Shown: piece by piece, positions 38,145 to 51,300 of the stretch | Numbering within the stretch: the first letter of the stretch is position 1 | How the letters are laid out: each line of letters starts with the position of its first letter | Assembly (NCBI RefSeq): GCF_022581195.2 | Contig: NC_061469.1 | Coordinates: forward strand, 5,890,001-5,954,000 | Source: Helicoverpa zea | Lineage: Eukaryota > Arthropoda > Insecta > Lepidoptera > Noctuidae | Direction of reading: 5' to 3' | Length of the DNA: 64,000 nt | The notes under the pieces: generated by a model | Database searches by the model: none | Told to the model about the DNA's origin: nothing | What the model saw: only the letters and a program-made list of their open reading frames with translations | Translations under genes and position numbers: made by a program

Positions 38145-38345
38145 TGTGAGCACTACAAACTTTCAGTCGGCCAATGGTTGGTTTGGGCTCATAAATCAGA
38201 TCAAATATGAAGGTGAATGGAAGTAGACACGTCACAACGATAAGGTATTTGTACGGTATCCGATCGTCCAAAAACTTTGATTGAATTCACGATTTTTCAA
38301 CCACCGGGCCAACAGTGGCCAACTGTTTAATCTGCCATGTGAGCG
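38145..38345 (+). repeat. MITE-like repeat, copy matching 25925-26165
   Basis: It shares TTTGGGCTCATAAATCAG and GGCCAACTGTTTAATCTGC with the reverse complement of 25925-26165, and ACTTTGATTGAATTCACG with 33515-33710. Confidence 0.6.
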
Positions 38346-38800
38346 TAGGTCAAACGTACCTACCAAACGAATTATCAAAATAAAGCAGGCAACAACTACG
38401 ATCCTGTACACTTGTGATAAGAAGTTTGAGAGATTTCAGATTTCATCAGCTCATTGTAAATAAACTACACATGTGAGAATCAGACCCGCCCACTGAGGTT
38501 TTCGTACCTAAGATCATTATTTATAAGTAGTTCAGGAAACGTATTTATTAAGATACCTTTCATTTTTAAGGTACTTTAGTAGGTATTTTCCTATTTCAAC
38601 TAAACTGCACATATGTGAGGTAAACCTTTCGATAGGACTTTTTTTCACAAAATGCATATTAAACAAAGAAACTTCTGCTTAATGATTCAATTTGATTAAG
38701 TAGGTGATTGTTGTTTTTTATATTCCCATTGTTATATAGCCGCATTTTATTTTGTTAGCTGACTTTTCTCATCAAGATTGTTTACTTTTAGTTAAGAGCC

Positions 38801-39008
38801 AGAAGAGCCTACTCGAATCATCATCATCCTCTGAGCGTTTTTCCTAACTATGGGGTCGGCTTCCAGTCTAACCGGATTTAGCTGAGTACCAGTGCTTTAC
38901 AAGAAGCGACTGCCTGTATGATCTCCTCAAACCCGTTACCCGAGCAACCCGATACCCGTTGGTTAGACTGGTGTCAGACTAACTGGCTTCTAGAAGAGCC
39001 TACTCAAA
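38801..39008 (-). mobile_element. 5'-truncated second-family SINE with 17-base duplication
   Basis: The body 38818-38991 keeps only the 3' part of the family, including GGGGTCGGCTTCCAGTCTAA. Direct repeats AGAAGAGCCTACTCGAA (38801-38817) and AGAAGAGCCTACTCAAA (38992-39008) flank it. Truncation at the head with intact target duplications fits incomplete LINE-driven reverse transcription. Confidence 0.9.
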
Positions 39009-39284
39009 TAGGCCCCTATATTTTATTTTTAATTACCTATGTTTATTTTTTTCTAATAAAGGTATCTATAAAAAAAAACTAATTAATTGATTAATGGCTC
39101 AATAGATCATGAGAATAATATTATAGTAGTCTACTTTACTAGTGTAATTAAGTAATTATTATTTTTACTTTTTTCATTAGAGGATACGAACTATAGTCTA
39201 TGGATATAGACTTCTATGGGTATGAGTTTTTCTATGGATATGGGTTTTTGCAAAAAAAATGGCAAGTTTTAATTATATAATATA

Positions 39285-39290
39285 TTTATT
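39285..39290 (-). terminator. Poly(A) signal of arylphorin copy 2
   Basis: AATAAA on the - strand, about 100 bases after the stop codon. Confidence 0.65.
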
Positions 39291-39390
39291 TAAATACATA
39301 TTTCTCTTTTACTCGTATCTTTTGTACATTTTGTTCTACATTAATATGATGAAATAATTCTATAAACGAGTTTATGAACTATTTATCACC

Positions 39391-42260
39391 TTACTGCTTC
39401 TTCTGGCTGAAATAAGAGGGAACGTTCATCTCGTAAGGTAAATACGCGTCCTTGTGGTAGATCTGTACATCTTCGAAGTACATGTTGGGTTGCCTGTAGT
39501 AAGCTTCCCGCACGGGGCGGTCGAACGGATATCCGAAGGGCTTGTTGTCAGCAAGGTAGTTCTGGAACACGTCTTCTCCCTTCTTAACTCCGTTGAATGG
39601 ATACACAAACACGAACAGCTGGAATGGATAACCACCAGGGGTACCCTTCGGCAGCATCAGCCTCCTAGGCATGTTGTCGGGCACAACAGACATGTCGTAG
39701 GGAACCTTGCCTTGGTCTAACCACTGGTAGATCTCGTTGATCGGGATAGAGTCATCCTTGAAGAACGCAAATTCGCTGGACTTGCGCTCAATCTTGTTCT
39801 CTCCTGGGGCAAGCTTCTGTACGAACCAGTCCAGTTCGTAGAATTTCATCCAGTCCTCTTCAATGTTGATTGGGTATCCGTTGGGGTGGTATTTGGGTCC
39901 AATGAAGATCTTGACAACAGCATCAGAGGCTACATCAGACTTCAAGTCAACAGATACAGTGAATGGTTTGTGGTTCAGGCGAGGTTGACGAACAATGAAT
40001 TCTGTTGGGTAAGCTTTGAGCTCTTCCTGGCTGTAGAACACGCTGTTTGTGGCGTTAAAGTCGAAGTAATCGAAGTAAGTAACCAACTCACTGACTTTCA
40101 CATCATTAATCTTAACACCGACGAAGTGAAGGTCGTTGTGAGAGTAAGGTTTGACGTATTCTTTGTAGGCGACGAGGTAGTCGACGATTCTCTGGTAGAG
40201 CTGGTAGAAGGCGGGGTCACGGAGAGAAGTCTGGTAGAAGTCAAGGGCGGTGGGCATGAATGAGTACCTGTAACAATTATTTTTGCTGTCAATACTTTCT
40301 TACAAACATCCATAGATCTTCTTCATTATCATCGCTCATCATTATCCAAAGAACAAGGGCAACCAAATAATTTCTGGCAACATATTCACTATTTCTATAC
40401 CTAATTACAACACGTGTTTTATAGAAATATTAAGCATAAGGTTCGATTTAAGTAAAGAATTGTATTGATCAAAGAAAAAGTCAAAAAATATAAACACTTA
40501 CTTGTCAAAAGGCTTGGGGCTACCGCCGAGCACGTGACGGGCGATGATCTCATAAGAGTACTGGTGCAAGTCCTTGTTGCTCTTCTCGGAGTACAGGTCT
40601 GAGTTCATGTGCCAGTAGTTGCCGACGTAGTTCATTTCCTTCTCAGGCTGAAATGAGTATAAATAAAAAGGTTAGGTGATTTGGCGCCTTATGTTATTGA
40701 TCACTACATAACAACATAAGTGTTGCTACTTACGGTCTTGAATTCTCCCTTCTGCAAGAATTGGAAGAACGTCTTTTCATAGGTGTCCAGGAAACGGATG
40801 TATTCGTAGTTCTTCTCAGAGTGGATGTTGTAGTTGTTACTCCTTTGAGCGAAGGGCAAGAAGTTTGCAGACAATTGAGGGTAGTAACCAGTCTTGAATT
40901 CAGAGTACCAGGAGAATTCAGGAATGTCGCCTAATCCATGAGGAAGACGCTCCAGGGAGTAACGGGCCAGAAGTTGCTGGTAGTAGTAGAAGAAAATTTC
41001 ACCCATACGATCTTTCAATAGGTTGTATTTCTCGGACTTCCACCAGAAGGGCATTTGTGAGTGGAAGTAGAAGTAGTAAGCGTTCAAGCCTACATCTTCA
41101 GTGAAGTATGACAGTTTTTGTTCCTGGTTGGGGTAAGTCAACGCGTTGGAGTAGTTGGCATAGTACACGTAGTAGTCGCTTTCCTTGACAATGCCGTATT
41201 GAGCAGCAAAATCAGATTGGAACAGTCCATTCTGCATTTTGATGACGGACATCTTAGTCAGAATGTTCTTGTTCAAGAAGAACTGTGGGTAAACTTCGTA
41301 AGGCGCTGGGAGAACGATACCATCCAAGTCAGACCTCTGGACCACAGCAATGTAGTACGCATATAAGAACTGCTCCTCGTTCAGCCAAACCTTGGCCCAG
41401 GCGGCGGTTTTCCAGAAGGTTTCGAAGTCCTTAGCGTAGTACATAAGATGGAATAGGGCAATAGCTTCATCCCTCATCCTCTCATAGAAGATTGAAAACT
41501 TGAGGAACTTGGGCAGGAATCCAGTTCTATACAACTCGAGGAACTGTTGGACAGCTTGCTTGTTCTGTAGAAAATAATATTTTATTAGATGAATCAATAT
41601 TTTCAACATAACAGAAATAATTGTTTTATGTCAAGATTTATGGACTATTATTTGAAGCTGTAGAATATTCACTTATCATTGTAAGACAATTTCTCAATAT
41701 CAGCTTAGAAACATAATTGAATAATAACTCACTGTGTAGTTGTCAATGTTAGCCTCAACATTGTAGTCCTTGCCAACTTTGTAGTATTCAGAGTGCAGGT
41801 CCAGTTGTTGAGAGTGTTCGAAGAGTGACAGAATCTTCTTCTGGTAGCCAACGAACTGAGCATCAACTGTAAAAACGAACAAGGCAAGATTAAAGTTATT
41901 GCAGAATGCCAAAATAACGATTCCTTACAAGAAAAATCTCGTATTATTAGTAACTTTTTTACTATTTGATATTTACTTCTTTGTTATTTGAAGTTATAAC
42001 ATGAAGATGAAGTTACGATTCTGAAAATTATAAAGTACTGTCCTGAAGCTTGTACCAAACAGTAAAAGGGCTTAAATAAGAATGTACATTATCGTACACC
42101 ATGTCAATAAGGTACTATGTATTAATTGATTGTGAAATGGGCTGGCAATAAAAAGTAATTTGAATTGTGTCTTACCAGGCTTCGTTTTGAGCTCATGGTG
42201 GGGGACGGCGCCGCCCATCGCCAGAGCGACGAGCCCTGCTAGGAACAAGACAGTCTTCAT
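39391..42260 (-). CDS. Arylphorin-type hexamerin, copy 2
   Basis: Sister of the arylphorin at 29779-32759, with the same role: an aromatic-rich, secreted storage hexamer. Exons, in transcript order: 42260-42176, 41866-41733, 41564-40734, 40647-40502, 40267-39391; 690 aa. Exons 2, 3 and 4 have exactly the same lengths as in copy 1. Residues 1-16 form the signal peptide. Signature 1 (YFTEDVGLN, then H and P) is near 226-245 and signature 2 (TSLRDPAFY) at 412-420; the copper-binding His pair is missing as in all hexamerins. Sequons NYT, NYS and NAT are present. Introns 1, 2 and 4 differ widely from copy 1, but intron 3 and the flanking exon sequence are nearly identical. The chain ends SYFSQKKQ. 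The two subunits may co-assemble; that is inference. Confidence 0.96.
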
Positions 42261-42282
42261 GGTTTTCGAAGCCGCTGTCAAC

Positions 42283-42315
42283 TGTGCCAATCTGTTGGCC
42301 AGTGTAGCTTATATA
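42283..42315 (-). promoter_or_regulatory. Core promoter of arylphorin copy 2
   Basis: TATATAAG runs from 42315 to 42308 on the - strand. GGCACAGTTG follows, its CAG adenine at 42283, 32 bases on. The start codon is at 42260. Confidence 0.75.
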
Positions 42316-44714
42316 CGATCGGCGCATCCCGTTCCTGAATGCAATTGATATCAGTATAAAAATATTTTGCTTTCTTTATCGCTGTGTGCTTCAGTATCTG
42401 TTGTCTGTCTTTGACCCTTGCATTCGTTCGGCACATTTTGTTAACTTTATGTTATCATAATCTTTATTCTGTATTGTATTGTAGTTTCAATGGACCCTTT
42501 TAACTTTCAGTACGCTTTATACATATGCTAAAATGGCAATGATCTAAACACTTTACTTTCTTTTTTAAAGATTGCGACTATACTGACGACAGACTATTTG
42601 ATGTTTCGTTTTCCAATCATGTTTGTAGAGATATATTTTTTTTAACATTTTACCACCAAACCCTGTACTAATCTATAATCGACATATGCTTTCTGTCCAG
42701 GATACAAAGCATTTTGCCTACAAGTAGTACGTAGGTCTGTAAATGGACAAATGCATGAACTGTCGAAGTAGACTTCTAAGATAACATCCTGTACTGAGTT
42801 GTCTTGAACATCCAAAGAGATCCAGAATAAGCACCTTATTCATAACTCTTTTGTACGTACCAAAGTTATGATTGACATCAGAACAACAACGAAACGTAAA
42901 TTGCATATAAACTTGGAATATGATCACTATTCGTTTGATCTCTGATATGCCATCAATCTTACAATTTGAAGTAGAGAATGCATAACTCTAGTGGAGTTTC
43001 AAACAGACAAACTGTTTGGCCATCATTCTATGTGCATTTACATCGTAGGCCACCTATGTATTTAGTGTTTTCCTATTGTTTATTTTTTATTTTCTTTCAT
43101 CTTACAAGGTTATTTTTCGTATATAACTGCTTAGTATTCCGCGTGGTTGCACATGCGTCTCAAGGGAACTTCTTCCTGCAACCGGATAGAAAGAAGTAGA
43201 TGTCCTTTTTATGCCCTAAATTTGATGCTCTACATGGCCTTTGTACCAATTTAACTTGAAAGGGTTGAATAATTTTGGCAGATAGACACAGTTACTTTTA
43301 CATTGGTAATATTAGTAAGTAAGAATATTTTGTTTTGATACAGGTTACGAGTGCTCTCAGCATCTATAGCTATATCAGTATATTTCATCGAAATCAGGAT
43401 TTATTTGAACTTTTATTATGTTAACATAAACTCAACCATGGGTCATTCAAAAAAAGCCGTCGCGATGTAATTTTCAAAACACAACGCAATAATTGCACTC
43501 CCTGTCTTATGCTATCAAAGTATTGTTGGGACTTGAAATTACACTCATATTTCAAAAAAATAATATTATTATTAAAAATCCTGCCTATCCACTGTATAAA
43601 GTTTCCAAATTAGTCGATCCCGTGCTAGTATGATTTATGCTAAGCTTCATAACATGAGAGCTATATAGCCACACTCAAAGAAATAAGCAGATGTTTCACG
43701 GTTCATCCAAGGCATGAGGGAAAAATTTCCTTGGTCAGCAGAAACTATGAATCTTATAACAAATCACGTAGTTTTCTATTGGTAAAAAAGTTTTCAAAAT
43801 CGATTTAGTAGATCCCAGAACGTTGGATACTTTACCATCACAAATCCGATCTTAAGACAAGGCTCTCTCACAAATACCTTACAGCACACCGAAGGTTAGT
43901 TTCAATTTGAACATATGCACCTGTGAATGGCAACCGTACCTGCTCCTTCAAAAACACTGCAAAACTCCCTTACTTGTACCGTGAACAGTTAGGTAATACC
44001 TAGATATTGTTCCTAGTACTTCACCAGACGAGTTTACCTAAAAGCAGAACTATTACAACTAGCAACATTGTTCAATATTTTAGTATTATTGAGTAAAAGT
44101 GTCATTCAGATGATAGTCTTGTTTTCACAATACTTACCTAGCCGGATTACTTAATTTAACGCATCCCGATAACCCTACTATCACTTGCAAACTTAATTAA
44201 TGCGAAATACATACATATCTTGCAGTAGCTGTCGAAATATATCCACTAAGTTCGTAGTTCAAGGCTGTGATTATTCGGTTTAAAATTTTCCAGGGCTTAT
44301 CTTCGACTCTTACTTAAGCTGGGAATAAACAACAACGGTTTATTACCTATTGTTTCGTAAAAAAGTACTACCTACACTTCTTTTGAATCTTTCGTTGAAG
44401 TTGATTACATTTTCAGGATTAACAATGTAGGAGACTCGATATGTGAGTATATTAAAACAGTAGATCCCAGTCCTTAGGGGTAGTTTTTTGCACTGCAACT
44501 TCTTTTTGTGTTGTTGTAAACAAATACTTTCTCGTGAGGGTGCCGCAACAGATTTACCTTAAAAATATCATAAGAAACGTTACCCCGATGCAAAACTTTA
44601 GAAACCCCTCCTTCACCCATCAAACCCATTGGAAATTCTACCTAAGTATTCACATCGACAAGATATTTACCAGCTGTTCATAACCAAGACAATTATGTCT
44701 TGACAACTATGTCT

Positions 44715-44754
44715 ATTTTTTCATGTCTAGCAATTATGCTAGACATGAAAAAAT
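44715..44754. repeat. Perfect 18-base-pair hairpin
   Basis: ATTTTTTCATGTCTAGCA and its exact reverse complement are separated by four bases. No U-run or gene end explains it. Confidence 0.85.
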
Positions 44755-45640
44755 ATAACACAAAAAACTTTTACTCGCATAGCGACCGGCGATAACCCGA
44801 CGCAGTTTCGCGATACCCTAATGCAGTTGTCTGATAAGTAGCTTAATTTCATCTTCATTAATGCCACCTCGCTTTAAGAATAAAGATTATATGAGATCAT
44901 TATTTTTTAAGTATGTAAAGGGGCAAACCGTGGTGCAAATGGGCAAATTAACATCGCCTTCCTTTACTAGTGGTGATAAAATATGACCACCAAAGAGCAT
45001 CAATTGGTATCTATTTTAAATGACTTGCTCAGAGATGTGCCAGCATCTCCGAAGCCAAAAAATACCCCACACTGTGCTGACGAATATACATGCCCAGCAA
45101 GGTGAGTATGGACAGAACCCTCTGCTTTTTTAGCATTTGTCCAGCAGTGGACGCCAGTAATGCCTTTAGATGACGACTCTGAAGTGACCCTACGTAACCA
45201 AAACTTTTCCACCGGAGAAAACCAACGGCGAGGGTTCCGGAAAAATACTTCTGTCACAAAAACTGCTAATGGACCACCTTAACTTTACCGTTGCAGAATG
45301 TTAAAAAAAAATTAAATCTTTCGCTAAATGTTTTAGAGCTCCGAAATCATAATAGTCAATCTTCTTTATGATAATTGATAAGTCATATTCTCATACAAGT
45401 ACCTACAAGATATATTTTTACAGACAAAACTTAGCTTTTTATCAGTAGGTGCTTACAAAAAAATAACAAAGGAAGATTGAAGTTTCATATTAAAATAATT
45501 TGACTGCTATCACCAAAAATACCGAGACGCTCACTATCAATGATAACTCTCGGAACAGTTGATATTGACGTCTAAACTATTGAATTTACTTGTAGTACAT
45601 AAGTATGTAATTCAGATATGATTTGATTTTATTATAATAA

Positions 45641-45828
45641 CTAGCTTGTGCCTCCGGCTTCGCTCCCGTCAACTGACTTCTCTACTTTACCCTATTTTTT
45701 TTTCATAAGAACCTTCTCCAGACAATAACAAACACAACAAAAAAAGAATTAGCGAAATCGGTTCAGTTTTTCTCGAGTTATGCGCTTACCAACACATTTT
45801 GCGATTCATTTTTATATTATAGATAAAT
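45641..45828 (+). mobile_element. Dispersed lepidopteran non-autonomous element
   Basis: It begins CTAGCTTGTGCCTCCGGCTTCG, contains GCGAAATCGGTTCAGTTTTT and CGAGTTATGCGC, and ends ATTATAGAT. It is the same type as 4798-4956. Confidence 0.65.
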
Positions 45829-46689
45829 ATACTGAAATCGGCATTCACTTATGTAAATAAGTCTGATGATTAAGGCTCTGTCCATGGCTTCTCTGTTTGA
45901 CCAGAACATAGGTACACTCACTAGGTGTGGAAATTTAACAACAATAATAATTAAATTATGGTACCAAATCTTCATTTACACACACGTTTCTGGCTACTTC
46001 ACTTTAACATAGTTTTTCATGAGTCCTACTAATTTCATCGAAATGATAATTCAAAATCCTTTTTAAATAAAATAATAATATGAAAATAAATATGTATCAA
46101 CATAGCATACCTACATTCATTGAAATAAAACAAAGAAGAAAATCAGTTATTTGCTTTGTACAACCACGTTATAAGCGCCATCTATCTTGTTCTGTAAAAA
46201 CTGATGAAAACTCATTGGGTAGAAACAGTTGAAACCTACACGAACGAAGGAACACTACTTACTAAAGCTACATACAGATGGCGCTGTTGTCATTTACAGT
46301 TAAGTTTGAAGTTTTTATGTTGATAGATGGAGCTACTTGCACTACCTTATGGACCGAAAAGTTCAAAAATATATTTCAATCGTTACGTTTATTTAATTTT
46401 AAAAATTACCTATATCACAAGTATTAAAAATATTTTTTGATTAAATTATGATGACGTAGGTTTAAGTAATATTTATTTATTAATATTTATTTTATTGGTA
46501 ATATTTCAGATTCCAGAAATACTGAAATCGAAGCAAAAAAAAATTTGCATCCTATTTATTTAGGTTGTTAAATGGCATAATAACTCGATTTTAAATTCCT
46601 GAAAATTAAGGAGGTATTACAGACCTATTTTTATTTCACATTAGCTGAGTGTTCCGAAGTCAAACATTACAAAAATAATATAAGTAATA

Positions 46690-46845
46690 GCTTTTTTCTA
46701 AGTTTCAACACTTCCTGCACCTGGATAAAAAAGAAGCCTAAGTTGCACCTTATTATATCAGCTATCTTCCTGTGTAAGTTCCATTAATTTCAGTCCAGCC
46801 GTTATTAGAGATTACCAGGAACATATAGATAGACCGATGTATCAA
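46690..46845 (+). repeat. Degenerate dispersed repeat
   Basis: CTGGATAAAAAAGAAGCCTA and TTTCAGTCCAGCCGTTATTAG resemble central modules of the same lepidopteran repeat type, without clear ends. Confidence 0.45.
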
Positions 46846-47203
46846 GTGTAGGTAGGTACATCCATATGCTTTAATGCACTTAGTACAAAGCTGTTTTTAA
46901 TTTTTAATTTTAACTTTACCTTCAAATCGTCATTTTTATTCCATTTATTTGTATGAATTGATGTTGAATAAGCTAAAGGCTTTCAAACTAATGTGTGTCT
47001 CGTTTCGTAAAAGGGGCTAACACCCACCATTAAAATATACAAAATCTGTTCCTATATAGGATGAGTTGAAGATTTAAACGGGTCTTACTCTAAAGCACGT
47101 AAAATTAATGTGACTATCTGCTCGGATTAACATCGAGCCTTGAAAGATTAAACAGAGATGTAAGGTGCTTTTTGAAAACCTGTAGGTAATTCAAGAGTTT
47201 ATC

Positions 47204-47340
47204 TTCTACTACCTGTTTTCCAGGGGTTTCACCTGCATCCCGTGGGAACTACTGCCCGTTCCCAGATAAAATGTAGCCTATTATGCTAGCTAGAGGATAG
47301 CCTTCCTATAGCAAAAAAAAATATCAAATCGGATTTGTTG
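47204..47340 (+). repeat. Degenerate dispersed repeat
   Basis: GGGGTTTCACCTGCATCCCG, AGATAAAATGTAGCCTATTA and ATCAAATCGGATTTGTTGC recall the modules of 4798-4956, in order but eroded. Confidence 0.5.
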
Positions 47341-47828
47341 CTTCGAAGCCTATATTTTGGGCAAACAAAAATGTTTCCTTTTTATTATATTAGTACAAAT
47401 TAAAGGGGTGATCATCGAAATCAAGAAATTGAGCAAAAATCTTGATTCTAATTTGTTACTTAGTAATTCAATTATACAACATACTTGTATCAATTAATAT
47501 TCCCATTAGAATGCGGCTAATTTAGGTTTAATGGTTTAAAAGAATTGGATACCTATGTATAAGTGAATCATTTTCATGGTCGTCACCGGTTATCAGGTCA
47601 GCCTACGAATGTAGTCCCTTCTACAATGCGATTTGGCAGCAAAGACAATACCGACTTTTTATACATATTAAACTGTCTTATTTGACCAAACATCTAGATG
47701 ATGTTTGCAAGCCTAACGTTATCAAATATGTTCAGGTCCGATTTATATTTAACTAACATAATTATCACATATTGTTGGTTGTGACTGTCCGTCTACCAAA
47801 TGAAAAAACATATTTTTTAATATTTCAT

Positions 47829-47834
47829 TTTATT
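47829..47834 (-). terminator. Possible poly(A) signal of the eight-exon hexamerin
   Basis: This is the first AATAAA I noticed on the - strand, about 470 bases after the stop codon. A nearer variant signal could be the real one. Confidence 0.3.
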
Positions 47835-48305
47835 ACAAGATATATACATATTACACTATACATACATAGAAGTTTTATATGAATCTGAGATCTATCTAGC
47901 TGACTGAAAGAGTAATTGAGTCGTATTTGCGACGCTATTGATACTAAATAGTACAGTTAGGCTCTATGAACAGTTTACATCTTAGGTGGGCAACACAATA
48001 ACAATCACTTCATTGATCATCATACTATATTTCACTACATAATACAATACACACATATAAGAAGATATACATCAACAATAAATACATATACTAATAAATA
48101 CATAATACATGAACATAACATAAATGCACATTAATTGTTTGTCGACGCCAAATTGAAGAGCTTGAAGTAATTTGAGCTAGTTCATCAGCCCTTGCTTCAT
48201 AAAGGACATAATATGGATCTTATCTTCATTCCAGAAGCTCAGTAGCTTATTCACGGAGAAGTATCATTGTTCTAAATCTGGCGTCAATAACATCCCGAGA
48301 ATCGC

Positions 48306-51300
48306 TTATTCCATGTGGGGGACCTCGATTTCGGGGGTATGCTTGTGGTAGATCAAGACATCTTGGAGGTACAAGTTCTTGACTCCCTCCACCTGCCATG
48401 GGTGAAGAGGCCTGTTGACTGGGAAGCCGAATGGCTCGTCGGTCAGTTGGCGAATAACGGGAGACAGGCCAAGAGACAAAGCTGGGTACGAGACTTGTTC
48501 GGGAGCAACCTTCGGGGCGTGGTATTCTGAGATGTAGACCATCAGGACGAACGGCATGCCTCCGACGCGACCTAGGAAATTAAAAGAACACTATTAAAAT
48601 TTGCACAGAAACTAGCAACACTCTGAAGATCTGCTAATTTCCAAAGTCAACTGATTTTTGCATGTTACTTCTAAAAAGTAAAGCACAATAAAAAAAACGT
48701 ACCCTTAGGCAGCATAAGATGATCGGCGAGTTTCTCCATGTTCGGGTCGATGGTGTACTGTCCCTTGCCTTGCACGGCCTTCTCAACCGCCTCATATATC
48801 TCGATACCGGACACCCACTTCTTGCCAGAGGTGTCAACGGAATCACGAGTAATTGTGCATTCGCCCGCAGGAACTGTAAGTAGTTTTTACTTTAGCATTT
48901 TCAAATCTACTTATCAAGCTATTAAGCATTTTGTTAACGTGCTTGTTTTGTAGAAATTAATCATTCGTCGAAATTGTTGCATGGAAGCCATTCAAGAAAC
49001 AAAGTAGGTAGAAGAACAAACTTACGGTCATACGTGAACTCATCCAGCTGCATGAAGTTCTGGGTGTTGATGTGAAGAGGGATCTCATAGCCTTGGCTGT
49101 CATATTTGGGCGCCAAGAAGAACTTGACGAGAACGGTCTTAGCGACCTCGCTCTTAACGTTCACGCGAACTTGGAACCTCTTGTGGTTCAAGACGGGTTG
49201 CTGTACCAACACGCTGACTTGGTCGTAGTAACCTTTAACTGGAAAACCAATGTCAGCATTAGAAACCATTTTTAATTAGTTTTTCAATAATTTCTCGAGA
49301 TAGTTCAGTAAAATATAAGTTGATTTATGTTAAAAAAAAAATGGATTAATGATACCTTCATCCTGGTTCATGTGCAGGTGAGAAGAGACGTTCAAGTAAG
49401 TGTATTCGAAGTATGTCACCAGCTTGTCTACATCGACCTTCTGGATGGCCACCTGGGGAAGAGCCAGTTCTTCTTTCTTGAACAGAGGAAGTTTCTCCTG
49501 CCACATTTGGAACAGTCCCAAGACACGCTTCCAGATCATGTAGAACGCGGGGTCACGCAAAGCAGTCTGGTAGTGCTCCAAAACCGAGGGAACAACCAGA
49601 GGGACGTAGCTGGAAAATAATTAAAATTGTGAATACGGTGATTTTGGAAATAAAACTCGTTCGTAAAATTATTCACTACTGGTGCACTCACTTGTTGTGG
49701 TACTGGTTTTCTTGAACAATAGAGTTGCCCAAAACCTTCTTCCAGATGCTGATGAAGTCCTTGTAGTATTTGGCATTAGGAGAGTCAACGTTAGCCTCAA
49801 TAATGCTACCCAAGATTTCGATAGCCTCAGGAGCGCAGATGTCAATGTGTTCACCAAGGTGCTGCAATATTATGAAAGATGTTAGAGATTGTACGTAAAT
49901 AATATAATACTGAAACTAACACAAACAAATTTTAAACACTTACGTTAACAACGTAACCCTGGTCGATGGCGTCACGAATACGGCGCTCGTAGTCGAGGAT
50001 TTCTTGGATTTCATTAACGAGCTGGGGCTGATCCAAGTTGAAGTAGTTGTGCCTTGCAGGGAAGGGCACGCCATTGTGGTACAAAAGACCTGGAGCGTAA
50101 CCGTACTGAACAATCTCGTGGCCAAGCTCGGGGATTTCACCGAGTCCGTTAGACAGTCTCTCCATGTAGTAACGAGTAAGGATCTGCTTGTGCAAGAACC
50201 AGAACCATTCTCCACGCCTGTGTTTGTTCACTGGAAGAACTTCACTGTGCAGCCAGCTGGGTTGGGCAAGATGGAGGTTGTAGTAGAAGGTGTTTAGGCT
50301 GAAGTCATGAGTGAAGTAAGCAAGAGGCATGGTTTCGCTTCTTAAGTAAGGCCAGATCGTAGCATTCCACCTGATCACCACATTGTTGTCCCATTTGTAG
50401 GTTGAAGGGTAGTGCTCAACCATGTTTTGGCCATGGGTGTTAATCCTCTGAGCGGTTGTCATAATTTCACCGTTGTAGAAGTATGACGGGAAGACTTCAG
50501 GAAGGCGAGGGATGTAAATGCCTTGGGTGTCAGGGCGGTTCAGAATAGCTATACTGAGCACGTAAGCGAAGAGGTTCTCGTTGACGAGATCCCTAACGTA
50601 AACAGCGGTCTTGTAGAATGTGTCGTAGTCCTTAGCAGAGATAAGCACATTGTATAAGGTGACGGCTTCGAATCTGTGCTCGGCTTGCAGAAGCGAGAAG
50701 GGTACCGCACGTGGGAGTATCCACTGGTGCTCCAACATCTCGATGTAAGTAGTTACAGCAGTCACATTCTAAAACAATAGGTATTTATTTTAGGTTACAC
50801 TAGAAGCCGATATCAATTTCATGACTGAAATATTATATAGAGGAATATAACATACGCTGTAATGTTCGATGTTCCTCTCGAGACTCCAGGACTTAGCGAT
50901 AGCTTGGCAAGAGTCAAGATGATTCGGTTCAAGAAGGTGGAAGTACAAGACCATCAAATCCAATTGGCGTTGCAGGAACACTGGGTCCGCTGTAAAACAA
51001 AAAGTACAATATGTTTTCCAATTAGTCTTTATTATTTCAATACTATTAGAATTTATGATAGTTATTTACTTGGTGGAAAATTAAAGACACATTTTATCGA
51101 AAAGCACTTTGAATAATAAATCTTACGATATATTATGGAGTATTCGTGAAGTAGCGCATATTACATAAAGTAGAGCTTTTAAATATATGGGAGGTATGTT
51201 GAGTAATACTGATACTAACATTAATTCATATTAATTTCATATGCCATTTTAAAATAGACGTTGAAAAAGAAAGTTCATGGGAAAGCTTGGAAGCAATAAA

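Larger units (their letters stand above)
32816..39284. other. Repeat-dense spacer between the two arylphorin genes
   Basis: No gene is recognised. It holds a MITE-like copy (33515-33710), a small foldback (33709-33861), SINE copies (34117-34525, 36702-37138, 38801-39008), a SINE remnant (37806-37912), an element with AACCGACTTC ends (35421-36200), a short MITE (36404-36552) and a long AT-rich foldback (36580-37432). Much of the spacer is therefore inserted DNA accumulated after the duplication. Confidence 0.7.
42316..47828. other. Intergenic region between arylphorin copy 2 and the eight-exon hexamerin
   Basis: No gene is recognised. A perfect hairpin lies at 44715-44754, and dispersed repeats at 45641-45828, 46690-46845 and 47204-47340. 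A frame at 45000-45257 on - contains phrases (such as TGVHCWTNAKK) that look like translated repeat DNA and not a gene. Confidence 0.55.

Noticed and set aside
39886..40263. 125-codon open frame on + opposite arylphorin copy 2
   Set aside because: It is antisense to the last two exons of a well-supported gene and reflects their codon bias.
45000..45257. 85-codon frame on - as a gene
   Set aside because: It has no promoter or partner exon, and its phrases resemble translated dispersed repeat DNA.
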